A DNA stretch of 64,000 nucleotides from Cladocopium goreaui (lineage: Eukaryota > Sar > Dinophyceae > Suessiales > Symbiodiniaceae), in the NCBI GenBank assembly GCA_947184155.2, contig CAMXCT020000391.1, positions 204,001-268,000 of the forward strand, written 5' to 3'. The notes beneath the pieces were generated by a model, which was not told the origin of the DNA, searched no databases, and saw nothing but the letters and a program-made list of their open reading frames with translations. This document shows positions 1-12,611 of the stretch, in pieces. Made by a program: the position numbers and the translations under genes. How positions within the stretch are numbered: the stretch's first letter is position 1; each line of letters begins with the position of its first letter.

Positions 1-884
1 ATCATGTTAAATCCCAATAAATATCTGGAAGAAATACCAATGTTATGACTATGTCCTCATTTTTCTTGGTCAACAATTGCCCCTTCAACATTGGTTCACT
101 TCTGTTGAACTTACTTCGAGGCCCAGCAGAAGCCGGAGTGGTTCATCGCAAAAAAGGCCGAACCTGTGGGACGGTTGTGACGAACCTGAAGGAAACAGAG
201 GGATGGTCATATGAGTCATATCCCATTTCACAGAAAACCTTGGTTGGAACTTACATACTTGCCATGAACTTTGCGATTTACAACGACCTTCAGGAATTTG
301 TCAGGAATTGATATAAATATATTTATAATTTGTTGTCACTCTATAGATTGTTGTCACTATAAATACCAGGCGGTTGTCTATAAGTTTAAGCTTTTGCTTT
401 GTTGCCATGAAGTGACATACTTGCTATCCAGCCTGTACTTTGCGTTGTACCAAAGCCAAGATTGGCCATCATTTGGTGGTCATCGCATTTGTTTCGGCTT
501 AGTATCCCATATTCTCCCATTTGAGTTTGTTCAGAAATGGTGTATACCGTATACCCCTGAATTGCTGTTGAATATCGGAGAACATGATGATCAACGATGG
601 GACAGACCCATGAGATTTTGTGATGCTGAAACCGTTGTTGATTGGTTTCAGTAAACCGTTGAGGGGTTAGAATTCTGTCACTTGATTTATTGGTGATTAT
701 TCTGACCTATGGTGTAAATCCAGTTGGTGTGGAGGTGATGATCCAAAATGTTTCTGCGTCGAGCTTGACATCGCTATAGGGCATCACCACTGGGCTTGAA
801 AACATGGTGCCCCAAGAAAAAAGGCATGTTCAATGGGGAAAATTCATGAAAATGAGATTTTGAACCATTTTGAAACAATGGATT
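1..884. other. No supported gene
   Basis: I see no exon with a good acceptor, a donor and protein-like sense on either strand. The open frames here are short and AT-rich and resemble no family I know. Confidence 0.5.
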
Positions 885-975
885 TACCCTCTGGTAAACA
901 AACAGTTTGCTATTGATAATGGCCCAGTCGAAATAGTTGATTTACCCATGAAAAATGGTGGATCTTTCCAAAGTT
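885..975. repeat. Family A element, left part only
   Basis: It begins with the family A terminus TACCCTCTGGTAAAC and carries the internal words for the middle of the element. It loses similarity before the expected right terminus, so it is truncated or badly decayed. Confidence 0.65.
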
Positions 976-1335
976 TTTTGTTTCTGGGATCCCCAGAGTC
1001 CACCGGTTGCAGGTCCTACCAGAGAGGACCAGGAAATACGTTGACTTCGCACGAGCTCTGAGGTTTGTGCTTCGGGGAAGACTCTTCGATCATACCGGGA
1101 ATTCTAATAGTAGGAACATAGGAATACTGATTGGAGCAATAAACCATGTGTATATAACTGATTAAAACTGGAATCCGGAATCCTGGGTCTATGAACAGAA
1201 TATCATTCGTGATGCTGGGGTTATCATTGCAACTGGAGTGGACGTGCTGCTTGGGACGAAGATATCTTGGATACGAACTGTTGTAATCTATGGATGTGGA
1301 TCTCACCTAGGAAGTGGCTAATAGGCTAATAGTAT
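976..1335. other. No supported gene
   Basis: Mixed-composition sequence. A short GC-richer patch near 1190-1290 has open frames on both strands but no family likeness, so I do not call an exon. Confidence 0.45.
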
Positions 1336-1482
1336 ATTAGTTTATATATATATATACATGTACATACAGTATATATATACATATATATACACTTATATAA
1401 TATGATATATATATATATAATTATATATATATATATACAGTTATATAATATATATATATAATTGTATATATATATACTAGTA
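1336..1482. repeat. AT dinucleotide microsatellite
   Basis: About 145 bp of interrupted (TA)n with occasional C and G. Such tracts recur through the window, often beside inverted-repeat elements. Confidence 0.9.
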
Positions 1483-1694
1483 TGGCTGGTATTATACATT
1501 TATGGAAAGGCGGCTCCTTAGGAAAAATGGATCCGCGGCCAGGGATCCATCCTTGATGAAGGTGGAGAGGCTGAATCTGGTGCCATGGTGGCATCGCTTG
1601 AGTTACTCTCTGGTTATGACTATCCCTGGTAAACTAATGGTGTTTTATGGTGACTTAATGGGAATTAATGGGATCTAATGGGATCTAATTTGGG

Positions 1695-1827
1695 AATATA
1701 CCCTCTGGTTATATATTTAACATAGCCATGGTTAAGCCATGGCCCTAATCGAAATAGATGGTATAGATGGTTCTTAGAAATGCTGGATCTTTCCATGGCG
1801 AACTGTTAGTCATAACCATATGGTAAT
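1695..1827. repeat. Family A element, degenerate
   Basis: The left end is TACCCTCTGGTTAT and the right end AACCATATGGTAA is a mutated form of the family terminus. The middle has the CATAGCCATGG and ATAGAAATAG words seen in other copies. This is the subtype that uses GGTTATG in place of GGTAAAC. Confidence 0.7.
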
Positions 1828-2102
1828 AGAGTTTAATGGGGCTAAATAGGGGTTTATAGGGCATTACTCAACTAGCAGTCTATATATAATGGAGATACAG
1901 CCATTGGTGTTTTTTTTTGGCTTTAATGGAGCTTAATGGGCCTCAATGGGATTGAATATGGGGTTGAATAGGGTCCAATGAACCTACATGGACCCAAGGG
2001 GTGTATTTGGAAATGGTGGTAGGGGGGACTTATGATTATGTTCACTAGGGGACCCATAATTCGTGAACGATAAATAACGATGCATAAAAACTAGAGCAGC
2101 TA

Positions 2103-2168
2103 GCATAAACATACATAAACTATCATAAACATACATAATCATACATAAACATGCATAAACATGCATAA
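2103..2168. repeat. Short tandem repeat, CATAAACATA units
   Basis: Roughly six imperfect units of 10-13 bp built from CATAAACATA/CATGCATAAA. No coding reading. Confidence 0.75.
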
Positions 2169-2322
2169 AGTATATATTTAGTTCTATTCTTTGCATTGCT
2201 ATCTTCACCAACTCTTTCCGTGACTGGGGGGGCCCTTAGCTGAGGTCCTCCGGAGCTTGACAAAACGCCGTTGGTCCCTGGCAATCGCCTGGGGTTCTCA
2301 GAATACGGCTTTGATGTTCTTC

Positions 2323-2525
2323 AAATGTGAGAAACTTAGGTTCCATATTTTCAGACACCCCCTGCAACCTCATTAAACCTATTCAGACCATTACCCTCTG
2401 GTAATTTAACACAACCATTGAAAATGGCCATAGAAATATTGGATTTACCCATTGTTTTAATGGTGATTTTCCAGTTCGCAAACTGTTAAATTACCAGAGG
2501 GTAAATGTGAGAAACTTAGGTTCCA
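2323..2525. repeat. 23-bp direct repeats around a family A element
   Basis: The same 23 bases (key words ATGTGAGAAAC and TTAGGTTCCA) occur at 2323-2345 and 2503-2525. Between them lie about 46 bp of unique sequence and a complete family A element. The second copy abuts the right end of the element. Confidence 0.85.
2392..2503. repeat. Family A element, complete
   Basis: Both terminal inverted repeats are intact (TACCCTCTGGTAATTT and AAATTACCAGAGGGTA). The right arm contains CAGTTCGCAAACTG where other copies have CATAGTTATG, a word swap also seen in other families. Confidence 0.9.
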
Positions 2526-3132
2526 AAGTCTGAAAAATGATGTTAAAATCCATGTCCTGCATTAAAAAAAACACCAAAAAACTACAATTTAAGATTTCAT
2601 CTTGTATTTAGTTAAATTAATTGTTTGTTTGATGAATTGTTTGTTTGTTTTTAAGATTCATTTAAGATGAAATTTCATAATGTCCTTCATCTTCGGCGAA
2701 AGGTCAATTCCATGTCCTTCAGCCTCTTGGAAGGTGGTGTTACCGCCGGCATAAACCCTGGTCATAGAACCTGTGTCAACCTGCCAATTATAATAAACAT
2801 GATACAAAATGAAGCCGGTAATGACATTTAACCCCATGAAGTCCTATCAACACCATATTAACTATGGTATATTATGGTATTATACGCCGATATGCCAAAA
2901 ACACCAAGCCAGTCATGGATGATCTACCCCTCAACAACCTGTTTGATGGCTGATAAACATTGATAAACTATATATGGCTATATCCCTGGTCATCAATTTC
3001 GTAGGGATCAATATACCCAGTTAACAACGGTCCGCCGTTGTAAGGCCTTGGTCGCTGCGCTCTGGCAACGAGGTCACTTTAACGACCTTTTTTGACGGTG
3101 AACCGATGGCCCAAATGTGGGGAGTTGGACAA
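2526..3132. other. No supported gene
   Basis: AT-rich sequence with short runs such as TTGTTTGTTTG. A GC-richer island at 3040-3070 could read as a ten-codon exon after TTGTAAG, but that is too short to support alone. Confidence 0.45.
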
Positions 3133-3377
3133 GAGCAAATGGGTATGGGTCAATACCTATAGATACAAGGTGGTGCCCCCAAGATAGCTAAGTTGGTTTA
3201 TAACTCCAATAACTATGGTTTATGGTACTTATAACTATAGTTAATGGGGTTTATAAACCAACTTATAACTGGGGGGCCCCACCTTGTACCATATTTTAGT
3301 GGGATGAACATCCATTTTAACCCAGCTATGACTTGGGGTTCACGGCACGGTACCAGGGTTTTGACCCATCCCCAAAT
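3133..3377. repeat. Family E element split by a family C element
   Basis: The left part has TATGGGTCAATACCTATAG and the right part GGGATGAACATCC through GGTTTTGACCCATCCCC. These match the uninterrupted copy at 54939-55043, but 124 bp of family C sits between them. The ends form an inverted repeat (ATGGGTCAAWACC). Confidence 0.8.
3165..3288. repeat. Family C element nested in family E
   Basis: The termini ACAAGGTGGTGCCCCC and GGGGGGCCCCACCTTGT are inverted. The inside reads as the family C palindrome (AGTTGGTTTATAA, CCATAAACC, TTATAAACCAACTT). It lies inside family E, so it arrived later. Confidence 0.85.
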
Positions 3378-4178
3378 AAAAAGTCAAGATTATTCTAAGA
3401 TTCATCTAAAAAATCTGAAAACATGTGTGTTTTGATCCGAAAAAAAATAACATGGGCAGTTGACCGGCACTTGGATTTCTTTTTTGATGCCGCGAATGGG
3501 CGGGGGATCCCAAAATGGCACTTTTCAGGTGATTTGTTCATCATTTTTCCAGACTTATAGTGACTTGTGGCAATCGAATGTAATTGATGGACAATTGTCT
3601 TTTCAATGCTTAATTAATCTTAATTATATGTAGGTTGGTTATAAGTGTTATAAGTTATAATCCCCAAAATCAATGATTTGAAGATGGCTTGGTCCTATGA
3701 TTCTGCACGATTCTCGAGTCGCTAGGCATGGAATATGCACCGTCAAGAGATTCGACCGTGGCATTTCCGGGCTCCAATTTGGTGCGCGCTTTGAGACTCG
3801 GCTGGGGGCCTCAGGAAATGGCAACCTAGCTACGATGTGCATGATGTGCGCAGGTTCCAAAATAACCTACAGATGTTGATCATTAACTATAGGGATTTTA
3901 AACCAGTCATTTAGGATGTGTTTGGCTAGAGGAAAGCATCAACAACATATTGACATATACTTGATGCAGGATGGTTTGTTGTGGTTTACGCGGGATATAC
4001 TACCCAAGAGTTGGAAGATCATAATCCATGAACTGGGAATGTCCTTTCACCAGCCATCAGTTGAAAGAAACTCTTCATGTGCCATGGGCTTTTAGACATT
4101 GCTCGAGTAGCTATATCTCTCAAAGCGTTAGATACATGATAAGCCGCCTTGGATACATGATAAATTTATATAAATAAC
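3378..4178. other. No supported gene
   Basis: No exon or named repeat supported. Overlapping opposite-strand frames at 3650-3880 show no family likeness. Confidence 0.5.
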
Positions 4179-4293
4179 TGGTTGGTGGTTTGGAGCATAT
4201 TTTATGACTTTCCACAAAAATTGGGATGTTCATCATCCCAACTGACGTTAACTCCAGCATTTTTCAGAGGGGTGGCGAAAAACCACCAACCAG
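4179..4293. repeat. Family B element
   Basis: Starts CTGGTTGGTGGTTTGGA and ends AAACCACCAACCAG as inverted termini, with an internal TTTTTCAGAGGGGTGG core and a TGGGATG/CATCCCA inner stem. Confidence 0.9.
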
Positions 4294-6613
4294 ATTTCTT
4301 TGGGATCATCCGATGATTCAAAAATGGGGATGAACCATGGGATGAAAGTATGGTCTGGTGAATGGGGGAGTTTTTTTCAAAAAACATGGGGATGTAAAAT
4401 ATAAGAAACATATAGCAAAAATGGGGGGAAACAATAAAATATGGGTGTAAGAAAAATACAAGATTTAGCCTCTGGTGATTTCTTGCAGTTTGCGAACTGG
4501 AAGCCATGGCCCATTGATGATTTATGATGATTTGCCTATTGGAAATGTATACAGTATTTCAGGTACTTTATGGATGATACACACGACCAATTTATTACTA
4601 ATGACGAATTACCAGGTAATCGGATAGTGATAAATCACCATAAATCACCATAAATGATATATGGTTACCTTCATCTTGGTAATTGACTCAAGATAGGACA
4701 TGCCAGGACCAATTAAGATTCCATGAAAACATGTCCACAAGAGTTTTTGTTGAGGTATGCAGTGGGAACTGGCGATGGTTCAGAGTGCCTGCAATGATCC
4801 CCAAAGCCGAAGGATGATCGCAGGTGCAATTTGGAGGTTTTTGAAGAGACACCGCCATTGCCCCCCCCCAAAAAAAAATGGTAGACCGAATACTCATGGC
4901 GGATTGAACCATCAATTTAATTCAATTTAGCCATGCTTTTTGGACCATCACAATACCCAGATTTGAGGATGGTAAAGCAAATTCACGGACACCCAATAGT
5001 GGTGGACTGACCGACTGACACGTATACCATGTTTTGACCTGCCAATAGGACAGAGCCCGACTCTAGAAGTTGAGATCGAAATTCGGAGGTGATCAAACCC
5101 TATGGGTCCTCGACATCGTTAAACCTTGTGGTTACTAACCACATCGTCAAACCTTGTGGTTGGAAGATGCATCCATTATAGTATATATATATATATGTGT
5201 ATATGTGGGCCATCATATAAGTTGAAGATCCTAGAGCTACCTGCCAGACTCATCATAGCAATGGAAAATCCCACAATCAATGGATGTTTTCCCATGGAAA
5301 ACGTCTATTTATAGAGGAATTTCCAGCCAGCCACGTATGTTCTGATGGGAGGGTAGAATCTGGTCATTTTTGGCAGGTAACTGTGGCCTGGCTCGACAGT
5401 GGCATCAGGCCGAGTTGCTGAAGATGTTCATTTTCCCACTTGGAAATCCACTACGACTAGGGAATCTCGGTCCGGAACAGGTTTTATGTTGTTTGGGCTC
5501 CTCAAGCACATAAAAGTTTAACATATATGCTATGGAGCAAAGGATGTTTTTTGTTGATGGGTAAATTACGTATAATATGGGTTATTTTTCATATAGTTCT
5601 GTGATGTTCTGTGCATTTTAAGCGAGAGTATAGCAACCCCAAGTATTGAAAGCGTTCAATAGAGGGTTTTCCCCTTTCGCCGCACCTTGACGTGCACGGA
5701 GGTTATCCCCCTGACCTTACCACGTGTCCCGAAGCCGCGAAAGGTTGGTGCACTACCACAATCTTCTTCTTGAAACTGTTCAATAATGGTGATGGTGAGA
5801 AAAAAACACAATTATAGTAGCACTATAGCAACAAGTTGTTGATAGTATAAGTATCAGCAAAGACTCAAAAGCAACAAATATTTCAAGAAACCCCAAAAAA
5901 ATGCAGAGAAGTTGAACACCATGAAATATAGGGGAACCTATACAGAGGTCCAACAGGGTGATATCAGCAAAATCTGGACGTGTCAATCAAAATCAGCCTG
6001 GACATTTAAATTTATAAAAATCATATATATATATATATGTGAAGTAGCAAATCAGGCAGTGAACCAATTTCCATTGGGATTTTGATTTCGTCAACCCAGA
6101 GTATGGATCGTTCATGGCGCCACGAGCTCGCCACGCTCAATTTCTCAGATCCACCGTAATACCCCCCTGTGAAACCATTGAATTAAACTGAATTACCTAT
6201 GGGATCCCACTTTAGAAATCATCAAGACATATCAAGACCAATAAAGCATGGTGAGGCGCTGGATTTTTTTCAGGTGTGTTGAATTGTTTTTCACTATGCG
6301 GACGGACATCGTTGGATGATCCCCATCCCCAACTTGCATGGCGGAAAAAAAAATCTGCCCACGTGATCCCATCGTTTCAAAGCATAACAAAGCCATAGAA
6401 TTGGAATCAATTGGATATATCCCAATAGTATGGATTGATATATCCTAATAGCATGGATTGACCATAACCATCCACAAGCCATGACATTATATGACATTCC
6501 CATTCCCATGACGTGGTTGCTTCAGTTGAAAAAATCCCATGGATTTCAGGGAAAATCTCCAGGACCGTTGGTTCAATCTGCATGTGTTTCCTTCAAACTG
6601 ATCCAAAGTACAG
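4294..6613. other. No supported gene; scattered AT tracts
   Basis: About 2.3 kb with short TA microsatellites (5180-5195, 6025-6038) and no exon I can defend. A GC-richer patch at 5660-5745 has a short inverted word (CTTTCGC/GCGAAAG) but no coding sense. Confidence 0.45.
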
Positions 6614-6860
6614 TACCGTGGATGGTAAACGAAGCGAAATCCTGCACCAGTTGATGGTAAACATCCCATGATTGAATATGATTTACCCTCTGGTAAACTA
6701 ACATAACTATGGAATACTATGGAAAATAACCATTTTTAATGGGAAAACTCACTATAAATGGTCATTTTCAATAGCTATGTTAGTTTACCAGAGGGTATGG
6801 GCTTTCAACATGTTTCAACCATCCTATTGGTGGTGCAGCATTTCGCAACCATCCACAGTA
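6614..6860. repeat. Family D element split by family A
   Basis: The left end CCGTGGATGG then GCGAAATCCTGCACC and the right end GGTGCAGCATTTCGC then CCATCCACAG are inverted copies. The internal TTTCAACATGTTTCAACC matches the family D copy at 50.7 kb. A whole family A element interrupts it. Confidence 0.8.
6684..6797. repeat. Family A element nested in family D
   Basis: Complete palindromic element, TACCCTCTGGTAAACTAAC to GTTAGTTTACCAGAGGGTA. It sits inside the family D element described at 6614-6860. Confidence 0.93.
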
Positions 6861-7073
6861 TCAAACCAGGCTCCAGGATTCCTGGCCCGCAGGCTCTTGC
6901 AGGGCTTTGCTCTTTGTAGCTCCTGGCATGTTCAACGACAGACCCGGTTGAACATGTGGGTGTTGAATGTTGTTGGTTAATGAGGCCTGAATAAACCGAA
7001 ACATTGTTGGGTGGTCACAGATATGGAGAGTTGGTTGAACATGGTACTTATATTACACACATATATACATGTA
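6861..7073. other. No supported gene
   Basis: Nothing recognised apart from short AC/AT runs beside the next element. Confidence 0.5.
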
Positions 7074-7209
7074 TACAATGTGAGGCCCCCAAGATAGCTA
7101 AGTTGGTTTATAAGCCCCAGTAACTATAGTTATAAGTTAAAAGTACCATAAACCATAGTTATTGGAGTTATCAACCAACTTAGCTATCGAACGGGGGCCT
7201 CACATTGTA
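7074..7209. repeat. Family C element, complete
   Basis: TACAATGTGAGGCCCCC and GGGGGCCTCACATTGTA are perfect inverted ends. The right arm has TATCGAACGGGGG where the copy at 37.2 kb has TATCTTGGGGG. Confidence 0.93.
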
Positions 7210-7747
7210 ACTTATATACACATACATATTATCGATTCCGTGGCATCCTTGGATGCAAATAAAGGAGCCCCCCCCCAAAAAAAAAACATGAAAAACAAAG
7301 AATCACCCAAAATAAGTCAGAATAGCAGGGATGAATTTCCAATTTTTCCGATCTTTTCCGGACTCCAATTGAAATTAGGGAATTCAGCTCAGGTGATCTG
7401 CATTATGTCCTGAAATCCATGGAGCTTGATATGGGTGCTTCAACAAAAGGCAGATGGATAGGGTGGTAAAGCCAACAATTATTATCACATGAAGATCATC
7501 AAGCAACCATTTTTGAAATGGTCATGTTACATCATCCCAGTTTTGGTAAACTATACCCCCCAAACCAGGTCATTTTGAGGTTCCAAAAAAAAATGAAGGG
7601 CTGATTTTCTTGGTCACTCCCGGAAGATCTCGCCCCGACTTCGCGCCAGGAGAAGTGCTGGGATCGAGCTCACAAATGATGCGATTCGTGGAACGCAGGG
7701 GGACTCAGTGCTGTAAAAACATCGCTGGCTTTTCACCTGGTCCCCAC

Positions 7748-7894
7748 AGGGTGGTGCCCCAGTGAGCTAAGTCTCGCGATTGGTTGGTGCGGTGCCAATG
7801 TTGATCCAATTTCACAGGCTGGTTTTTGTTGGTGATATATCGAACTATAGTTAATGGGATTATAACCCATTTGTAACTGGGGGTGCACAACCTT
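7748..7894. repeat. Family C' element
   Basis: The ends AGGGTGGTGCCCC and GGGTGCACAACCTT are inverted. The inside has AACTATAGTTAATGGG as in other C' copies, but one arm carries CTCGCGATTGGTTGGTGCGG in place of the usual TTGGTTTATAA stretch. Confidence 0.7.
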
Positions 7895-9479
7895 GCTGGA
7901 AGAGTTTGTTGTTTTGCGATCAATGGGGAATTTGCCATGGAATATACTGTATTATATGTTTTTGTTAGGTAGCTTCTGGTGCCATCAAACAGCGCAATGG
8001 ACAAGCTATCATTTATAGATGATGTTAACCAGTTAAGTACCCATCCATTTTTTGGGGGGATTCCAGTTGCCATATGTTGCCATGTTTTATTACCGGAGGA
8101 TATCCAAGAGCCGTGAATGGAGTCATGACCAGCATGTGGAATCTGGTTTTCCGAGGTTCACCGCTCCTGATGATGCCTGGCAAGGGTCCTTGAAGTTTCT
8201 CCGAATGCTGAGGAGTGCACTGTTTCTGCTGATTTGCTGCACATGTTTTTGTTTGTGACATAGATGTTAGAACCGTGTTTGGTCTATTTACCTGTGGGCA
8301 TTTTGACCACACAGGGCATGTTTAGAACCTGATCATAATTTCTTGGAACCTATTATAATTATAGCCCATATTAGCCAAAATCTGCCAAAATCCAGCTGGA
8401 CACTGCAGATTTGCCCACACAGCAATCTATCAACTGTACTGCTGGGTGTGAGTTGGTTTTTCAAAAGGCAAACCAAACTTCGTGGCCTTGATGTTGGACC
8501 CGGTGGTACATGTATTTCTTCTTTCCAAGCGCATTGTATGATTGAAACTGGGATTTGGTGGAACACTGTGTGTTTGCTTCAGCTATCCCAGTAGGATACC
8601 TTGCATGGGTTCATAAGTGGGAATGCGAATCAAGTTGAATTAAATGCTAAATTCAGGGCAGTAAACAATAACATCGTGAATCTGAAAGAAGCTGAAGGTA
8701 CATTTTTTTCATATGTTTCCTATGTGCCACCAAACATCGGCCACATACTGAATATCATCATTTACGGCATACCGTCATATATGCACTTATGCCGTGAACT
8801 GTTTGCCATAAAACTATGTGGATAGAGTGGTGTTGCGAATTGCAGAATTACTATGCTTACATGAAATGGTGTGAACCAGCATACTGCATACCGTCAAAAC
8901 AGTATGATGGGAGGCTGTGCTGCATGAATATGTATAATCATACTTTTTAGTGAAGCAGATTCAGATAGGCAGCAAATAGGCGCTGAAAACTAGTGATAGG
9001 TTTGTTTTGATAACAATTTGTTATGTTCTTTATTGCAAGAGGAGCCATGAGAACTTGACTGTCGAATATTCCGTGATATGCGATGATAAAACTTGTCGAT
9101 TAATGAACGTGTTAAGTGCATAACCTACTAGTACAAGCAGCTTCACACGTTAAACCCCCAAAGAAAAAATAGTGGCATCTCCATCACTCATTTCAATATA
9201 CTTAAAGACAAGCCACAACTAAGTTTCAAGTTCACTGTTTCATTTAAACACTTCCAGCCTTTGACTTACACTTGCACCGTATTCAACAGTTGATATCATA
9301 TATATATAACTTTCAGATGTTTGACCATGAATTTGTATTGCAGTTTGTACCTAAACTGGTGAGTTTTAACCTGCAAATACTTACAGTTTACGACTTAGAA
9401 CCTTGGTATTTTAAGCAACCTCGAAGCCTTTGCCATCTTACCATAATGTTAAAAATTATGCGTGTTTTCAAGACTCGTA
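7895..9479. other. No supported gene
   Basis: Frames up to about 120 codons on the minus strand near 7.7-8.3 kb overlap the C' element and look accidental. No exon signature. Confidence 0.45.
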
Positions 9480-9720
9480 GGGACGGTTTCGACGGTTTCT
9501 ACCTGTTTCCAACAAATACAGGTGGAAACGGTTTCAACGGTCTCAACCTATTATGTTATAAACAGCTTCCAGAAACGGTTTGAAACGGTTTGAAACGGTT
9601 TCTAATCTGTTTCGTTTTTGGGGCATAATAGCGCTGTGCGGAAGAAACGGTTTCCATCCGTTTTGGGCCCAAATAGGTGGAAACGGTTTCAACGGTTCCT
9701 ACCTGTTTGGCTTTCAACCT
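9480..9720. repeat. GAAACGGTTTC-rich repeat cluster
   Basis: AAACGGTTTC-type words occur about nine times in direct and inverted orientation. GGTGGAAACGGTTTCAACGG occurs twice, near 9521 and 9677. The words return at 10096-10150 (GAAACCGTTTCTACC). Confidence 0.8.
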
Positions 9721-11792
9721 CATGAAATGATTGCCTGTTTTAACATGAACGAGAAAATCAAACATAGACAACATAGGGTCCCATAGAAATCATAAAAGTC
9801 TAGACATGTTGGCATAATCCGGAGGTCAATACTTGAAGTACCAAAGTTTGAAGTGTCAACACGGTTCAAAATAATTTCCGGCCTTACTTAAACTTCTGGG
9901 GGAAATTAAGGGGGTTTGAAGAGACATCTTGGGATGTCCTGGCAGTTGCGTATTGCTCGGCCCGGCTTGCGTGTTCAAATGGATTTGACTAGAACACTGT
10001 TGATTTGCTATTGGGACATTGCACTCAGCCCTGACTGTCCTGTGGGAAAAAAACGTAAACAATGGAAGAAAGTTGAGCCCTGAAATGGCCTACGGATGGT
10101 GCCAGAAACCGTTTCTACCGTTTCTACCTGCCAGAAACTGTTTCTACCTGTAATTTCACAAAAAAAAAAAAGTTTAGAAACTATTTCTCAAATCTTAGAA
10201 CCTGAATTCAAAAAACGACTTCGGCTACGGGGCATGGGGGTGGAGTCCAGGGCCAGCAGGGAAACATCCAACGTAGAAGGCCATTCTACCACATTGTCTA
10301 TTCCGGTGAAACGGTGAAGACTTGCCAGAAGCAGTGGAAGTATTGCATCATGCAAGGAAAATCTGCAGGATTCATCAAACCAGCCCATGTCCGCAAGATG
10401 TACAGTCGAAGTCATGTATCATGAACCATGCAGCATTTAAGTAAAGGTATTACACCGCTACGTGCTTTTGCTTTGACATCATGATACAAGGCACATACCT
10501 GACTACTTGTGACATGTTAAAGCGTAGACGTTGGAACGGTCTTAAGCCATGAATCATTAATCAAAATCCACAAATAGTATAGTATAGTTAATACTTGTTA
10601 ATACATGATAGTGACAATTATGATACAATGATACAATGGTAACTGCTGGCTAACTTGCTAGTAGCTGCTAGGTAACAACTGATCTACGACTCTCTACTGT
10701 ACTGCCCCACCTGCTGAAGCAATGCAGCGTGCTTCTTCAATCCACCTACGGAACCCTCTTGTCCTTTGCAAAAATGTTTCAAGGAAAAAAATCTGAACCT
10801 TCGGTTTCATGAATTGAGCCCATCATTTGCAGATACAGTGACAGTGATATGATCATCGAATCATACGTTGTAACAAAAGCACACGACAAAGCATGCGTAG
10901 CTACAACGCACTAAGCGCACTAACAGTCATCAGCGCGCAGTCGTGCATTGTAACTGCGGCCCAGTGAAATTTGGAAAAGATGGTAGCATGACAAGGGACT
11001 GCACCAATCATGTTCTCTGCTATCGTATGCTACAGCCGTGTTTTTTTTCACAACCAAACATCAAATATGTCATATGTTGTTTAAATGATCAATAGGACCA
11101 TGTGATAGCAAGAGCAAGAAAAGACATTCTTGACTTATACACTCACTCATGGATTGCCTGGATGGTAGCCCATACCTGACATGGAGCATGCATAAAATTT
11201 GAGAGCACAAAGCATACTTCTGCATACTTTCATCATGAACATCATTTATCTACCCCCACCCAAAAAAAAAGCCTGATTTAAAAGTCATACATGATGTATG
11301 TGATATACAATTTTTCACACGCATATCCAATCGCGTGCGCAGATGGTGCAATTTTTGTCTCATTGTACGTATAGATCCTTGTATGCAAGAACTTATTCTG
11401 TCAGTGGGTTTCCACTGATCAAGCATATGCGTGTACGTACATATGCATGGAAGGAGGCTGTTTTCATCCAACGCTGCGGCGTGGCACATCGCTTTTGTGT
11501 AGTGTCAATGTCTTACTGGAAGGCTGCTGCAAAAACTTCATTGACTGTGGTTGTGCCAAAATACAGTGGGTATGATGCATGTCCGGACAAGGAGGGATCT
11601 TGAAGGCAAAAGGTTTGGATATTGAGCAATCATGTTTATGCTGTTGAGACGTAGTCTGAAAAACATCAAATCATGTACAACACGTGCGACAAATATGCAG
11701 CAATAAGTTGTAAGACCCAATTGTATGACACCTTGTTCAAAACAAGAACTGTTTGTGGCAGAAACAAATGATAATTTGTTTAGAAGCAAATT
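9721..11792. other. No supported gene
   Basis: Sequence of ordinary complexity with a few GAAACCG words at 10.1 kb. No exon with convincing splice sites. Confidence 0.45.
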
Positions 11793-12037
11793 GAATAGAT
11801 TCTAAGAACTATACGATAGAGTCTAAGAATTATATAAAAAGTTCTAAACCAGCATTTCTATACGTCGGGATCCCTGATTTAAATAGAGCAAACTTGATTC
11901 TAAACTATATGTAATAAAAAGACCCAGATTTATAGACAACAGGTTCTAAGAATTTTACAGCAGGTTCTAAGAATCCTTTAATAGGTTCTAAGGCACCATT
12001 TTGATACGTCAGGATCCCTGATTTAAATAGACCAGAC
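11793..12037. repeat. Duplication, 144-bp offset, TTCTAAGAAT words
   Basis: TACGTCGGGATCCCTGATTT at 11861 recurs with one change at 12005, both followed by AAATAGA. GGTTCTAAGAAT-like words precede each copy several times. This looks like an old tandem duplication. Confidence 0.8.
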
Positions 12038-12567
12038 CCGGATCTAACATAGATGTTCAAAAAGGAACACCAGCCAGCAGCTGGGTTGTGTTCAAGAATT
12101 GACGATTTATCCTCAGGCAGTCCAACGTGAATATATAGCATCTATACAGGATTTCTCACTAAAACCATGATGTTCCCATGAACACATCCATTTTGCTCGG
12201 GGATGTTCTCCAACATTTCGCCACCACAGGAGGACCGCCCTTGTTCCTTCCAGCGTTGAGTTCAGCAAAGTTCTGAGCTTCTCAGTAAGTAGTCCCAGCG
12301 CTGGTGGGGCTGACATTGGTGGCTGATACGATGGCACAACCATGATCTTAATCTTATGAATATCTTATAATTTTATCTTATTTTATCCCAACCATTGATT
12401 ATGATGGAGCAACTTTGAAGACAGGACGCCTGTCAAAAAGCAGGCAAGGTACCATAGGTACCATAGTTACCTTTCCGGAAACAATTGAGCACGTTTGTGA
12501 GGGCTCCAACCCTTTTCTGAGGGGCTCAACAAGTTTCAGCAGCCATGTTCAGAACGTAGCGTTCCGC
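12038..12567. other. No supported gene
   Basis: No repeat family and no supported exon. Confidence 0.45.
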
Positions 12568-12611
12568 GTTCCACGTATTCCACGTATTCCACGTATTCCA
12601 CGTATTCCACG
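12568..12611. repeat. 9-bp tandem repeat, TCCACGTAT
   Basis: About 4.5 direct copies of a nine-base unit. In the plus frame it would read Arg-Ile-Pro repeated, but neighbouring sequence gives no reason to think it is translated. Confidence 0.9.

Noticed and set aside
5660-5745. Exon in a CpG-rich patch
   Set aside because: No frame gives protein-like sense with splice sites; only a 7-bp inverted word stands out.
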